Source of the DNA: Arthrobacter cheniae
Lineage (GTDB): Bacteria; Actinomycetota; Actinomycetes; Actinomycetales; Micrococcaceae
Direction of reading: 5' to 3'
Length of the DNA: 64,000 nucleotides
Assembly (NCBI RefSeq): GCF_003602275.1
Contig: NZ_QZVT01000008.1
Coordinates: 73,716-137,715 of the forward strand
Position 1 is the stretch's first letter, and each line of letters begins with the position of its first letter. Below are positions 33,573-43,008 of the stretch, piece after piece. The notes beneath the pieces are model-generated. The model saw only the letters and a list, made by a program, of their open reading frames with translations. It was not told the DNA's origin and ran no database searches. Both the position numbers and the translations under genes were made by a program.

Positions 33573-35561
33573 TTGCGCAAAATCAATGCGAAGTCCGTCC
33601 TTGTCCGCCGCGTTGCAAGCGCAGTCATCCTGCCGGGAGTCCTGACCAGCATGCTGGTTTTCGCCCCTCAGGCGTCGGCCGAGACCACCCCTTCGGGTAT
33701 CTGCAACGGTGTGACGAACCAGCTCGCGCACCGCGGGATGGTGCAGCCGAACCTGCTCAAGGCCGCGGCGCGTCAGAACGCCGCGCAGATCGCGACGCTG
33801 ACCGCCGAGCGGACCGCGCTGGTCACCACGCAGAACACCCTGACGACGCAGATCACCGCGGCTGAGAAGGAGATCGCCGCGCTGGACGCCGAGCTCGCCA
33901 CGCTCGTCGGGCAGATCGACACCGTGACGATGTCGCTGACCAAGCTCGAGTCGGACAAGGCGACGCTGGACGCCGCGATCAAGGCCGCGAACACCGAGTT
34001 GACGACGCTGCAGGCGCAGAAGACCACGCTGGAAGGCAAGATCGCTCCGTTGCAGACCCAGCTGACCGCCGCGCAGAGCGAGCGGGCCGGGTTGACCACC
34101 CAGAAGGCCGGTGTCGTGGCGAGCCTCGTCACCAGCGAGGCCGAGCTGGCCGCCGCGAAGGTCAAGCTGGACAACCTGACCGCGGCCGCGACGACTGCTC
34201 AGAACGCTGTGAACGCTCAGATGAAGGCGATCGACGCAGCAAGCGCGGAGCTGGCCGCAGTCGTCGCTCAGGGCAACGCCGCGCAAGCGGTTGTGGACGC
34301 CGCAGAGAAGAAGGTGGCGGACGCCCGCACTGAGCTGGTGAGGCTTGAGGGTGTCGCCAAGACCGCGGACACCAACGCTGCTGCGGCGACCGCCCCCGTG
34401 GTTAAGGCGGAGGAGAACCTGCGCCTGGCCCAGCAAAGCGTCACCACCCTCACCCAGCAGATCGGTGCCATCGACGCCAGGCTCCCCGAGCTGCGGACCG
34501 AGATCGCCGGGCTGCAGGGCGACATCACCACCAAGAACGCCGAGATTCTCGCGAAGCAGAAGGAGATCGCCGCCGCCACCGAGACGCCGGTCGCCGACGC
34601 CGCCGCGCTGCGGACCCAGCTCGCCGCGCTCGAGAAGGAGCTCGCCGACCTCAAGAGCAACTCGGACAAGAAGAAGCAGGAGCTGAACGCCGCGATCACC
34701 GCCAAGAAGGCCGAGATCGCCGCCGCCGAGCTGGCAGCTGCCAACAAGACCGCGCTGATCAACGCTCTGAACGGTGACCTGACCAAGCTGCAGGGCCAGC
34801 TCGCGACGCTGAACTCGTCGCTGTCGGCCAAGCAGCAGGAGTCCAGCAACCTGCAGCAGCAGCTTCCTGGGCTGCAGACCAGCCTTGCCGGCGCCAACCA
34901 GCAGCTCACCAGTGCCACCACGGACCTGGCCGACGCCAAGACGGCGCAGACCGCCGCGAACACCGCGCTGACCAACGCCAACAACGCGGTGACGGCGCAG
35001 AAGGCCGAGATCAAGAGTCTGGAGGACCTGCTGGCGGCTGGAGAGGGCGATCTCGAAGCGATCAAGGCGGACATCCTCCGCGAGCAGGGCGAGCTCAAGG
35101 CTCTTGAGGACGCTTTGCCGGGGCTGCAGGCCACACTCACTGCGGCGAACAACGCGGTGATCGCGCAGTCCACCGAGGTCACCAGGGTCGACGGTGAGGT
35201 CAACAAACTGGTCGCCAGCCTCGGAACGGTCAACACTGCGATCACCGCGGCGGAGAACACCATCCTGTCCCTGCAGAACCAGCTCACCCCGCTGCAGACC
35301 TCGCTGAACACGATCAACAAGACGATCAGCGGCACGGAGGCGGCGCTCACCACCGCCAAGGCTGACCTGAGCGCTCTCGACGCCAAGATCGTCACCGAGT
35401 CCGCGACGCTGCGGACCTTGGAGAGCGCCAAGAAGGTCAACCGCGACGCCGTCGCCGCCCAGAAGGTCGTCCTCTCCGGTCTGCAGTCCCAGTACAAGAC
35501 GGTCCTGGACCGCATCGCCGTCATCGACGGGACGATTGCCCTGGGCGGTTGCCTCGTCTGA
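33573..35561 (+). CDS. Large secreted coiled-coil protein
   Basis: 662 residues from TTG 33573, chosen because AGGAG lies seven bases upstream and because it puts the signal peptide at the N-terminus: basic RKINAK...RR, a hydrophobic core, and an AxA cleavage site at QASA-ETT. Nearly all the rest is Ala/Thr/Gln/Leu/Lys/Glu-rich with heptad-like spacing (TLTTQITAAEKEIAALDAEL and many diverged relatives), so a long parallel or segmented coiled coil ~600 residues long is predicted. A Cys near the mature N-terminus (SGICNGVT) and one four residues from the end (GGCLV) could form disulphides. There is no LPXTG, lipobox or C-terminal membrane anchor. Function unknown; I recognise no named family. 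Confidence 0.82.
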   Translation: MRKINAKSVLVRRVASAVILPGVLTSMLVFAPQASAETTPSGICNGVTNQLAHRGMVQPNLLKAAARQNAAQIATLTAERTALVTTQNTLTTQITAAEKEIAALDAELATLVGQIDTVTMSLTKLESDKATLDAAIKAANTELTTLQAQKTTLEGKIAPLQTQLTAAQSERAGLTTQKAGVVASLVTSEAELAAAKVKLDNLTAAATTAQNAVNAQMKAIDAASAELAAVVAQGNAAQAVVDAAEKKVADARTELVRLEGVAKTADTNAAAATAPVVKAEENLRLAQQSVTTLTQQIGAIDARLPELRTEIAGLQGDITTKNAEILAKQKEIAAATETPVADAAALRTQLAALEKELADLKSNSDKKKQELNAAITAKKAEIAAAELAAANKTALINALNGDLTKLQGQLATLNSSLSAKQQESSNLQQQLPGLQTSLAGANQQLTSATTDLADAKTAQTAANTALTNANNAVTAQKAEIKSLEDLLAAGEGDLEAIKADILREQGELKALEDALPGLQATLTAANNAVIAQSTEVTRVDGEVNKLVASLGTVNTAITAAENTILSLQNQLTPLQTSLNTINKTISGTEAALTTAKADLSALDAKIVTESATLRTLESAKKVNRDAVAAQKVVLSGLQSQYKTVLDRIAVIDGTIALGGCLV

Positions 35562-35576
35562 TTGATCGCAACACCC

Positions 35577-35614
35577 CGAAGCGCCCCAGGAGCCGACTCT
35601 CCTGGGGCGCTTCG
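35577..35614. terminator. Terminator between the coiled-coil gene and the LuxR-type regulator
   Basis: A perfect 16-base stem CGAAGCGCCCCAGGAG with a 6-base loop, 16 bases after the stop, between convergent genes. No T-run. Confidence 0.82.
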
Positions 35615-35841
35615 CTGTCTGCCTGCGATGCAGCACGGACCAGGCGCGCTCACGCGCCACGAGCTCTTGCACGACCTGCCCGAGGAACCGCAGCGTCAGC
35701 CCTGGCCCCCTCGTGCGCCTAATCGCGCGTGTGTACCGTTCGGCGACTTCTCAAAGGCCGCAGGGTGCCGATCTGGACGACCTGTAGGACAGGCCTCTAC
35801 CCGGGGCTCTTCCTCTATCCGGTCACAGGTCGTGGGGAGTG

Positions 35842-36543
35842 TCAGTGCGCCGGCCCCGGCACCACGATGCCGTTCTCGTAGGCGTACACCACGGCCTGGA
35901 CGCGGTCCCGCAGATCGAGCTTCGTGAGGATGCGCCGCACGTGGGTCTTGATCGTCGCCTCCGACAGGAAGAACCGGCCGGCGAGCTCGGCGTTCGACAG
36001 TCCCTCCGCTATGGCCTCCAGGACCTCGCGCTCCCGCGGCGTCAACTCCACGAGCCGACGATCCGGCACCCTCGTCGAATGCGCAGACGGCAGGGAGCGG
36101 ACGTAGGTCTCGAGCAGCCGCTGCGTGACGCGGGGGGCGACCACGGCGTCCCCGCTGGCCACCACCCTCACGGCATGGACCAACTCCTCGGGGGCCACAT
36201 CCTTGAGCAGGAAGGCCGAAGCGCCCGCCTGGAGCCCCGCGAAGGCATATTCGTCGAGGTCGAACGTGGTGAGGATGATAATGCGGGCGCTCGAGCCCGA
36301 AGCGGTGATCTGACGGGTGGCCTCGATACCGTCGCCCTGCGGCATCCTCACGTCCATCAGCACCACATCCGGCGCCAGCTCGGCGGCCAGCCGCACGGCC
36401 TCGCTGCCGGTCGATGCCTCTCCGGTGATCTCGAGGTCCGGCTCGCCCTCGAGGATGAGCCTGAAGCCCATCCTCAGGAGGGGCTGGTCGTCAGCGAGCA
36501 GAACCCTGATGGGTGTGCCCACCGTGCTGTGCTGCGTGGTCAT
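35842..36543 (-). CDS. NarL/LuxR-type response regulator
   Basis: 233 residues from ATG 36543 (36552 and 36585 also open). Receiver domain: RVLLADDQPLLRMG (acidic pocket), VVLMDVRMPQGDG (phosphorylated Asp), ILTTFD and LLKD (conserved Thr/Lys). LuxR-type HTH: LTPREREVLEAIAEGLSNAELAGRFFLSEATIKTHV. It overlaps the end of the histidine kinase gene, so it is the last gene of the ABC/two-component operon on the minus strand. Confidence 0.93.
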   Translation of the reverse strand: MTTQHSTVGTPIRVLLADDQPLLRMGFRLILEGEPDLEITGEASTGSEAVRLAAELAPDVVLMDVRMPQGDGIEATRQITASGSSARIIILTTFDLDEYAFAGLQAGASAFLLKDVAPEELVHAVRVVASGDAVVAPRVTQRLLETYVRSLPSAHSTRVPDRRLVELTPREREVLEAIAEGLSNAELAGRFFLSEATIKTHVRRILTKLDLRDRVQAVVYAYENGIVVPGPAH

Positions 36544-37813
36544 CCTTCTCATTCCCCCGTTGGTTCCCCGCTCCGCCGTCGGCATCGGGGACTGTCAGTT
36601 GCACCTCGACGATCCAGCCACCCGAAGGGCGGACGCCGCACTCGACCTCCCCACCGTAGATGGCGGCCCGCTCACGCATGCCGGCGATGCCCTGACCGGA
36701 TCCGAGCGACACCACCGGACCCATGACGCCCCGGCCGTCGTCGGCGACCCGCAGGGACACGGCGTGGCCTGCCCTGGCGATCGAGATGTCCACCAGCGTA
36801 ACCCCCTTGCCGTACTTCAGGACGTTGGTCAGCGACTCCTGCAGGATCCGGTACACGGTCAGCTGGAAGGCTGGATCGTCCGGCAGCCTCGGGCCGCTCG
36901 TGGTCACTCTCAGTGGCAGTCCTGCCGCCCGGAATCCGTCGAGGAGCTGGGTCAGCGAGCTCGACGCCGGTAATGGTTCGAGTGACCCGCCGGCGGCCTC
37001 CGCCCGGAGGACCCCGAGGACACGCCGCATGTCCGCGATGGCGGCGCGTCCCGTCCGAGAGAGTTCGCCGAGGACGGCGGAGGCGCGGTCCGGATCGCGT
37101 TTCATGACGACGGCAGCGCCGTCGGAGAGCGCGACCATCACCGTCAGGGAGTGCGCGACGACGTCGTGCATCTCCCTCGCGATCCGGTTTCGTTCCCCCG
37201 CCGAGGCGAGCTCGGCGTTGCGGGCGGCCCACTCGCGCATCTCGCTTTCGTGCTCGCGGTCGCGGCGGACCGTCACCCCGACACCGACTGCGACGGCCAG
37301 GAACATAACCACGAATCCGCTGAGCAGCCAGATCACCCCCGGCGTCTCCTCGTATGCCTCCGGTGGAATGAGGAACAGCGAGGCGACGGAGAGTGTCGAC
37401 GCCGCAGCGGCCGCGAAGAGCGCCGTGCGCAGCGGGTAGGTCACGGCTACGGCGTAGAGCGCGAACATCGTCGCGATGCCGCTGCTGCCCGTGCCCTCCG
37501 TCAGGATGCTCATGGGGATGTCGAGGACGGCGACGACGGCCAGGACGAGGAGCGGATGGTCCCGGCGGAAGACGAGCGCCGTCGCGGAGATGACCACCCC
37601 TGTGAGGCCGAGCCATTTTCCCTGCTCCACGATGAGGATCACTGCGCTGGGTAAGGCCAGGAACAGGAACGCGAGGATCACGACGATGTCCATCGCCCTC
37701 GGATGCCTACGGAAGAACCGCCGGATGGGGCCGAGCCGGCGGGCGTTGAGCTCGGTGAAGGACACCGCGGCCGTTTTTTCCGCGGTGTCCTTCACCAAGG
37801 GCCTGTCAATCAT
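36491..37813 (-). CDS. NarL-family sensor histidine kinase
   Basis: 440 residues from ATG 37813. About five membrane helices occupy ~40-185 (VVILAFLFLALPSAVILIV and others) with only short loops outside, so sensing is probably within the membrane. The dimerisation helix ERNRIAREMHDVVAHSLTVM contains the phosphorylated His; the HATPase_c part has YRILQESLTNVLKYGKG (N box), VADDGRGV and GQGIAGMRERAAIYGG. It is 36 bases downstream of the ABC permease and upstream of its cognate regulator. Confidence 0.93.
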   Translation of the reverse strand: MIDRPLVKDTAEKTAAVSFTELNARRLGPIRRFFRRHPRAMDIVVILAFLFLALPSAVILIVEQGKWLGLTGVVISATALVFRRDHPLLVLAVVAVLDIPMSILTEGTGSSGIATMFALYAVAVTYPLRTALFAAAAASTLSVASLFLIPPEAYEETPGVIWLLSGFVVMFLAVAVGVGVTVRRDREHESEMREWAARNAELASAGERNRIAREMHDVVAHSLTVMVALSDGAAVVMKRDPDRASAVLGELSRTGRAAIADMRRVLGVLRAEAAGGSLEPLPASSSLTQLLDGFRAAGLPLRVTTSGPRLPDDPAFQLTVYRILQESLTNVLKYGKGVTLVDISIARAGHAVSLRVADDGRGVMGPVVSLGSGQGIAGMRERAAIYGGEVECGVRPSGGWIVEVQLTVPDADGGAGNQRGNEKDDHAAQHGGHTHQGSAR

Positions 37814-37849
37814 CGGCCGGAGCAAGGAGCGTCGTCAGTGGCTTCGTCG

Positions 37850-38737
37850 CTACACGTCCCGCTTCTTCGCCGTGATGAGCGCTACCACCAGCAGCACGAG
37901 GGCCCATGCTCCCATCACCAGGCCACCCTCCCACTGGGTGAGCGCCTCATCTGCAGTCGTGACGGCGACCATCTGCGTTCCCGCGTCCGCGGGAAGGAAG
38001 CGTGCGGCGTCGGGGATCCAGTCGGCAAGACCCGAGATGAGCTGCACGATGATCGGCAGGACGAAGAAGATACCTACTGCGGTGACCACGCCTCCGGCCG
38101 TATTGCGGAGCAGGATGCCGATGGACATCGAGATCACCGCTACGAGCGCGAGGAAGGTCCCGGTGTTGATGACGCTGGCGAAGACGCCGTCCTCGGTGAG
38201 CGCGAAATCGAGATTCTCGCTCTGCAGGATCAGCTGGGCGATCAGGTAGGACAGGAACGCACTCGCGAATCCGACGAGGAAGGCAACCACTGCGACGATG
38301 ACGGCCTTCGCCAGGAGGGCCGGGGTACGTTTCGGTACCGCGACCATCGTGGACCGGATCATCCCTGTGGCCCATTCGGAGGCGATCAGGACCACGGCGA
38401 GCGACGCGATGAGCAGCTGTCCGAACACCAGCCCCGATGACGGCGTCGTCAACGCCTGGAAGGCGGCGCTGCCCGGTCCTTCGGTGGGGGCCTGGAACTC
38501 GGCCGGCACGCTCGGGTCATTGATGGACTGCGCCATGATGGTCAGTGACCAGGCGAAGAGGGCCGCGAGCCCCACCATCACGACGACGGTGGAGGCGATC
38601 AGGATGACGGTCGAGGGGACGGTGGTGACCTTGATCCATTCGGACCTCAGGACACGTCCGAAGGTGACGCCGGAGCCGGTAGTGCTGGGTTGCCGCGGCC
38701 TCTGCTGGGCCGGGGCTGGTGAGATCGACGTGGCCAT
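37850..38737 (-). CDS. ABC-2-type transporter permease
   Basis: 295 residues with about six membrane helices: STVILIASTVVVMVGLAALF near the N-terminus, LLIASLAVVLIASEWATGM, KAVIVAVVAFLVGFASAFLS and others. SEWATGMIRSTMVAVPKRTPALLAK is typical of multidrug/bacitracin-type ABC-2 permeases. It begins two bases after the ATPase gene ends. Confidence 0.88.
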   Translation of the reverse strand: MATSISPAPAQQRPRQPSTTGSGVTFGRVLRSEWIKVTTVPSTVILIASTVVVMVGLAALFAWSLTIMAQSINDPSVPAEFQAPTEGPGSAAFQALTTPSSGLVFGQLLIASLAVVLIASEWATGMIRSTMVAVPKRTPALLAKAVIVAVVAFLVGFASAFLSYLIAQLILQSENLDFALTEDGVFASVINTGTFLALVAVISMSIGILLRNTAGGVVTAVGIFFVLPIIVQLISGLADWIPDAARFLPADAGTQMVAVTTADEALTQWEGGLVMGAWALVLLVVALITAKKRDV

Positions 38738-38739
38738 GG

Positions 38740-39687
38740 TCAGCGTCCTTCCACTGGTGCCGTGGTCTGGCCGACGGCAGGCAGGTCGTGTGAGTGGTAT
38801 TCGACTTCGGTCTGGGTGAGCTGCATGTAGGCATCCTCGAGGGACACCTGCAGCGGCGTGAGTTCGTACACGAGGACGCGCTCGCGCAGGGCGACCTCCG
38901 CGATGCGGCGGGCATCGACACCGGTGATCTCGATCAGCTCCGGTTCCAGCACCTGTGAGGTGACTCCTTCTCCCGCGAGACTCCCGAGCAGATCCTGGGG
39001 GCGGTCGGCTCTCACCCTCACACGCGCCCTGCCCTGGCCGTCGATGATCGATTGGATGGGGGCGTCCGCGATGATCCGACCGCGGCCGATGACGATGAGG
39101 TGATCAGCCGTCAGTGCCATCTCCGACATGAGGTGTGAGGACAGGAAGACGGTACGGCCTTCGGAGGCGAGTCCCCTAGCGAGGTGCCTCACCCACTGCA
39201 CACCCTCAGGATCAAGGCCGTTGACCGGCTCGTCGAGGATGACGGTGTGTGGATCGCCGAGGAGGGCTGCTGCGATGCCGAGTCGCTGACCCATGCCGAG
39301 CGAGAACCCACCGACCCTCTTCTTCGCGACGGGGCCGAGACCGGTGAGTTCGATGACCTCCTTGACGCGGCTGTTGGGGATGCCGTGTGTCGCCGCCATG
39401 GCCCGGAGGTGGTTGTAGGCGGAGCGCTTGGTGTGCACGGCCTTGGCGTCCAGCAGCGCTCCCACTTCGCGGAGGGGCGCCCTGTGCTGCGCGTAGGGCC
39501 GACCATTGACCGTCACACGGCCGCCACTCGGAAGGTCGAGGCCCACGATCATGCGCATCGTGGTGGACTTGCCGGCTCCATTGGGGCCGAGGAACCCGGT
39601 CACCTTGCCCGGATGCACGGTGAAGGAGACGGCGTCGACGGCGGCCTTCGCGCCGTACCGCTTCGATAGGGCCTGTGCCTCGATCAT
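38740..39687 (-). CDS. ABC transporter ATP-binding protein
   Basis: 315 residues from MIEAQALSKRYG at 39687. Walker A GPNGAGKSTTMRM, signature VGGFSLGMGQRLG, Walker B TVILDEPVNGLDPEG and the switch His in LSSHLMSE are all intact. It is the first gene of a four-gene operon: ATPase, permease, histidine kinase, response regulator. Such modules usually export or resist an envelope-active compound that the kinase detects. Confidence 0.92.
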   Translation of the reverse strand: MIEAQALSKRYGAKAAVDAVSFTVHPGKVTGFLGPNGAGKSTTMRMIVGLDLPSGGRVTVNGRPYAQHRAPLREVGALLDAKAVHTKRSAYNHLRAMAATHGIPNSRVKEVIELTGLGPVAKKRVGGFSLGMGQRLGIAAALLGDPHTVILDEPVNGLDPEGVQWVRHLARGLASEGRTVFLSSHLMSEMALTADHLIVIGRGRIIADAPIQSIIDGQGRARVRVRADRPQDLLGSLAGEGVTSQVLEPELIEITGVDARRIAEVALRERVLVYELTPLQVSLEDAYMQLTQTEVEYHSHDLPAVGQTTAPVEGR

Positions 39688-39756
39688 GGGTGCTTCCTTC
39701 GACTGGTGGTGACACGGATCCCGCGTGCGCGGAGTCCCGGTACAACCCACAGTAGG

Positions 39757-39788
39757 CCTGGGGCCGGTGACGGGTCACCGGCCCCAGG
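39757..39788 (-). terminator. Terminator between the DrrAB-like operon and the ABC/two-component operon
   Basis: A perfect 15-base stem CCTGGGGCCGGTGAC with a 2-base loop separates the two same-strand operons, so they are transcribed separately. Confidence 0.8.
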
Positions 39789-39837
39789 GATGATCACGGA
39801 CGGGAGGGTCGTACCTCTTTCGGACGACCACCCCGCA

Positions 39838-40716
39838 TCAGCGGGAGCTGATCGACGCGAACTTGCGGACGCAGAGGGGCACGAAGACGACCAGCATGAG
39901 GGTGGCGCCGATCAGGACCGTCAGGAGTGCGTTCTGCATCGGCCAGGCGTCAGGAACGGGAACCGTCCCCGTGTTCCCGAACAACTCCCTCACGGCCTGA
40001 ACCAGCGCGGAGACCGGATTCCAGTTGGCGAACGTCTCCAGCGGACCCGGCAGATTCTGCGCCTGCACGAAGGCATTCGAGATGAACGTGAACGGGAACA
40101 GGATCATGAAGGACGCGTTGTTGATGACCTCCGGGGACTTCACCGACATCCCGAGCAGCGCCATCACCCAGCTGAACGAGTAGGAGAAGAGCAGCAGGAG
40201 GCCGATCCCTGCGAGTGCGCTGCCGACAGAGGTGTTGACCCGCCAGCCGACGAGAAGACCGGTGCCCATCATGATGATCACCGAGAGCGTGTTGAGCACA
40301 AGGTCGCTGTTGGTCCGACCGACCAGAACAGCTGACGAACTCATGGGAAGCGTCCGGAAGCGGTCGATGATGCCGTCCTTGAGGTCCTGGGCCATCGCCG
40401 AACCCGAGAACGTCGATCCGAAGATCACGGTCTGGGCGAAGATGCCGGCCATCAGGTACTGCGTGTAGTTGCTGCCTTCCACCTGGATGGACCCACCGTA
40501 GATCTGGCTGAAGAGCAGCACGAACATGATGGGCTGGAGGATCGCGAAGACCAGCATGTCCGGCGAGCGCTTGAGCTTGGTGAGGTTCCGCTTGGTGACG
40601 GTCCAGCCGTCGGAGAACCACATGGCGAGATCCGCCGGCGGCTCCAGCGGTGCGGGGCGGTGGGACCGGGGCTGCTGGTTCTCGGGCTGCCTACCCTCGG
40701 GTGCGATGACACTCAT
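39838..40716 (-). CDS. ABC-2 permease, DrrB-like
   Basis: 292 residues, six predicted membrane helices. MFVLLFSQIYGGSIQVEG, YLMAGIFAQTVIFGSTFSGSAMAQDLKDGIIDRFRTLPMSSSAVLVGR and the block around NNASFMILFPFTFISNAFV are characteristic of DrrB-type daunorubicin/antibiotic exporters. The start overlaps the ATPase stop (ATGA), so the pair is coupled. The actual substrate is unknown. Confidence 0.9.
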   Translation of the reverse strand: MSVIAPEGRQPENQQPRSHRPAPLEPPADLAMWFSDGWTVTKRNLTKLKRSPDMLVFAILQPIMFVLLFSQIYGGSIQVEGSNYTQYLMAGIFAQTVIFGSTFSGSAMAQDLKDGIIDRFRTLPMSSSAVLVGRTNSDLVLNTLSVIIMMGTGLLVGWRVNTSVGSALAGIGLLLLFSYSFSWVMALLGMSVKSPEVINNASFMILFPFTFISNAFVQAQNLPGPLETFANWNPVSALVQAVRELFGNTGTVPVPDAWPMQNALLTVLIGATLMLVVFVPLCVRKFASISSR

Positions 40717-41702
40717 GCTGCCGCCTCCTTCTGGTGTGCTGTTTCGTCGGTGTCCTCGGTTCGGCGGCCCGTCAGCGTGAGGAAGACGTCATCGAGGCTG
40801 GGGCGCCGCATACAGGCGTCGTGCAGGTCGATGCCGCTCTCGCCGAGGTCGGACAGGATGTACTGGAGTGCCCGCGGTCCGTCGATCACCGCGACCTCGA
40901 TGCTGCGGCCGTCGTCCCCGATGACGGGTTCGCCGTCGCCATGCCGGCCGAGGATCTGCCGCGCGGCAGCTGCGTCGGAGGCATCGACGAGGGACACCAC
41001 CGCCCGGTGTCCGCCGATCTGGGCCTTGAGCTGGTCCGCAGTCCCCTCAGCGATGGTCCTGCCGCCGTCGATCACCGCGATGTCGTCGGAGAGCTGGTCC
41101 GCTTCCTCGAGGTACTGCGTGGTGAGCAGCAGCGTGGTGCCGTCCCTCACAAGGTCCTTGATGATGCCCCACAGGGACAGCCGGCTCCGCGGATCCAGGC
41201 CGGTGGTCGGCTCGTCCAGGAACAGGATCTTCGGGTGGTTGACGAGGGCTCCGGCGAGGTCGATCCGCCGCCGCATGCCGCCGGAGAAACCCTTGACCGG
41301 CCGGTTGCCGGCTTCGGTCAGCTCGAACTGGTCGATGAGCTCCTGTGCACGGCGCTTCGATTCACGCGCGCCCAGGTGGTAGAGCCGCCCCACCATCTCG
41401 AGGTTCTCGAACCCCGTCAGGTTCTCGTCCACGGCCGAGTACTGCCCGGAGACGCCGATGATGCGGCGTGCGGCCTTCGGGTCCCGCAGGACGTCGATGC
41501 CGTTGATGTGCGCCGTGCCGGCCGTCGGCTGGATGAGGGTGGTCAGGATCTTGACCACGGTGGTCTTTCCAGCACCATTCGGCCCGAGCAGGGCCTTGAC
41601 CGTTCCCTGGGGAACGGAGAGGTCCATGCCGTCCAGCGCGTGGACCGGCCCGCTCTTCGATGGATATGTCTTCTTCAGACGTTCTGCCTCGATAATCGCC
41701 AT
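40713..41702 (-). CDS. ABC transporter ATP-binding protein, DrrA-like
   Basis: 329 residues. Walker A GPNGAGKTTVVKIL, signature VKGFSGGMRRRIDLAG, Walker B ILFLDEPTTGLDPRSR and the switch region LLTTQYLEEADQLSDDI are intact. The C-terminus (RPSLDDVFLTLTGRRTEDT) matches the DrrA C-terminal domain. It powers the coupled permease; drug export is inferred from the family. Confidence 0.92.
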   Translation of the reverse strand: MAIIEAERLKKTYPSKSGPVHALDGMDLSVPQGTVKALLGPNGAGKTTVVKILTTLIQPTAGTAHINGIDVLRDPKAARRIIGVSGQYSAVDENLTGFENLEMVGRLYHLGARESKRRAQELIDQFELTEAGNRPVKGFSGGMRRRIDLAGALVNHPKILFLDEPTTGLDPRSRLSLWGIIKDLVRDGTTLLLTTQYLEEADQLSDDIAVIDGGRTIAEGTADQLKAQIGGHRAVVSLVDASDAAAARQILGRHGDGEPVIGDDGRSIEVAVIDGPRALQYILSDLGESGIDLHDACMRRPSLDDVFLTLTGRRTEDTDETAHQKEAAA

Positions 41703-41734
41703 GCCGAAAGGCTAGGACCGCAGACAGGGCTTTC

Positions 41735-42949
41735 CTAGTGCCGTTGGTCAGAAGCTGTCCGCAATGGTGTGGCGGGAAGAGCGGCCCGCTCGCGAGCTGC
41801 CGGAGCCACCAGGAAGGACGCGAGAACCGCGATCCCGACGGCGAGCAACGCATTCCGGATACCGACGACATCGCCGAGGAAACCGATGAGGGGTGGACCT
41901 GCGAGGAATGCCGTGTAGCCGATGGTGGAGACGACGGAGACGCGCGCTGCCGCTCGCTCGGGCTCATCAGCGGCCGCCGACATCCCCATGGGGAAACCGA
42001 GGGCAGCACCCGCACCCCAGAGGATCGCTCCGAAGGCGGCGAGGGGCACGCCCGGTGCGGCCACGAACACCACGAGCCCCACGAGGGAGGAACCGAGGCT
42101 CGCCTGCAGCACCCGCACGCGACCGAAGCGGTCGATCAGTCCTCCGCCCACGAAGCGCAGCGCCGTCATCGCCGCGACGAATACGGCGAACATGATCGCG
42201 CCCGTGCTCTCGCTGGTGCCCAGTCCGTCGACGCTGGCCTTGGCCACCCAGTCGTTCGCAGCCCCCTCGGTCAGGGCGGCCCCGAGCACCACGAGGCCGA
42301 TCAGCAGCGTGCGCGGCTCGCCCCACGCCCCGAACCCCCTGCCGCGGGCGCCGTCGTGCGCCGTCCCTGATTCGGCCGACGTCGCCTCGGGCAGGAAGTG
42401 GCGGGGTGTCCAGAAGGAGACGGTGAGGCTTAGGACGGCGACGGCGACGAGGTGCACCGAGAGACCCACACCCAGCGCGGACAGACCCGCCCCGACCAGC
42501 GCCCCCACGAAAGCACCTCCGCTGAACGCGGCATGGAATCGCGGCATGATGGTCCGGCCGACCAGGCGCTCGACGTCGGCCCCCTCGATGTTCTGGCCCA
42601 CGTCCCAGAGCGCTACCCCGCACCCGAACAGGAACAGGCCCACGGCCACCAGGGGCACCGACACGGCGGCCAGGCCCATCGCCACGGCACCTGCCGCAAT
42701 GGCAGCAGCGGCCCCACCGATGCGGACGGTGCCGGCGGTGCCGAACCTCGCGGCGAGGATGCCGGCGAGGGGAAGGGACAGGACCGAACCGATGGCGCCC
42801 ACGAGCAGGAGCGCGCCCATCTGGCCCGAGCCCAGGCCGAGGGTGTTCGAGGCGGCGGGGATCCGTGCGGCCCAGCTCGCGAAAACGAGACCGTTCAGCC
42901 CGAAGATGGCGTAGGTGGCGAACATTGCGGCTCGGACGGCTGGCTTCAC
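41735..42949 (-). CDS. MFS transporter
   Basis: 404 residues, 12 predicted helices; N-terminal FATYAIFGLNGLVFASWAARIP and the A-motif region LAGILAARFGTAGTV are typical of the YbjJ-like/fucose-permease-like group of MFS transporters. Start is a GTG. No regulatory or metabolic gene is paired with it, so the substrate is open. Confidence 0.88.
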   Translation of the reverse strand: MKPAVRAAMFATYAIFGLNGLVFASWAARIPAASNTLGLGSGQMGALLLVGAIGSVLSLPLAGILAARFGTAGTVRIGGAAAAIAAGAVAMGLAAVSVPLVAVGLFLFGCGVALWDVGQNIEGADVERLVGRTIMPRFHAAFSGGAFVGALVGAGLSALGVGLSVHLVAVAVLSLTVSFWTPRHFLPEATSAESGTAHDGARGRGFGAWGEPRTLLIGLVVLGAALTEGAANDWVAKASVDGLGTSESTGAIMFAVFVAAMTALRFVGGGLIDRFGRVRVLQASLGSSLVGLVVFVAAPGVPLAAFGAILWGAGAALGFPMGMSAAADEPERAAARVSVVSTIGYTAFLAGPPLIGFLGDVVGIRNALLAVGIAVLASFLVAPAARERAALPATPLRTASDQRH

Positions 42950-43008
42950 CTAAGCAACCGTAGGCGGACACGCCGCGGGCCACAAACGGGACGCTTCCAC
43001 GGAACGCC

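Noticed and set aside
33513..35672. Very long antisense frame opposite the coiled-coil gene
   Set aside because: A by-product of high third-position GC in the real gene; its Leu/Gly/Arg-rich protein has no signal or domain, while the plus strand has a start, signal peptide and terminator.
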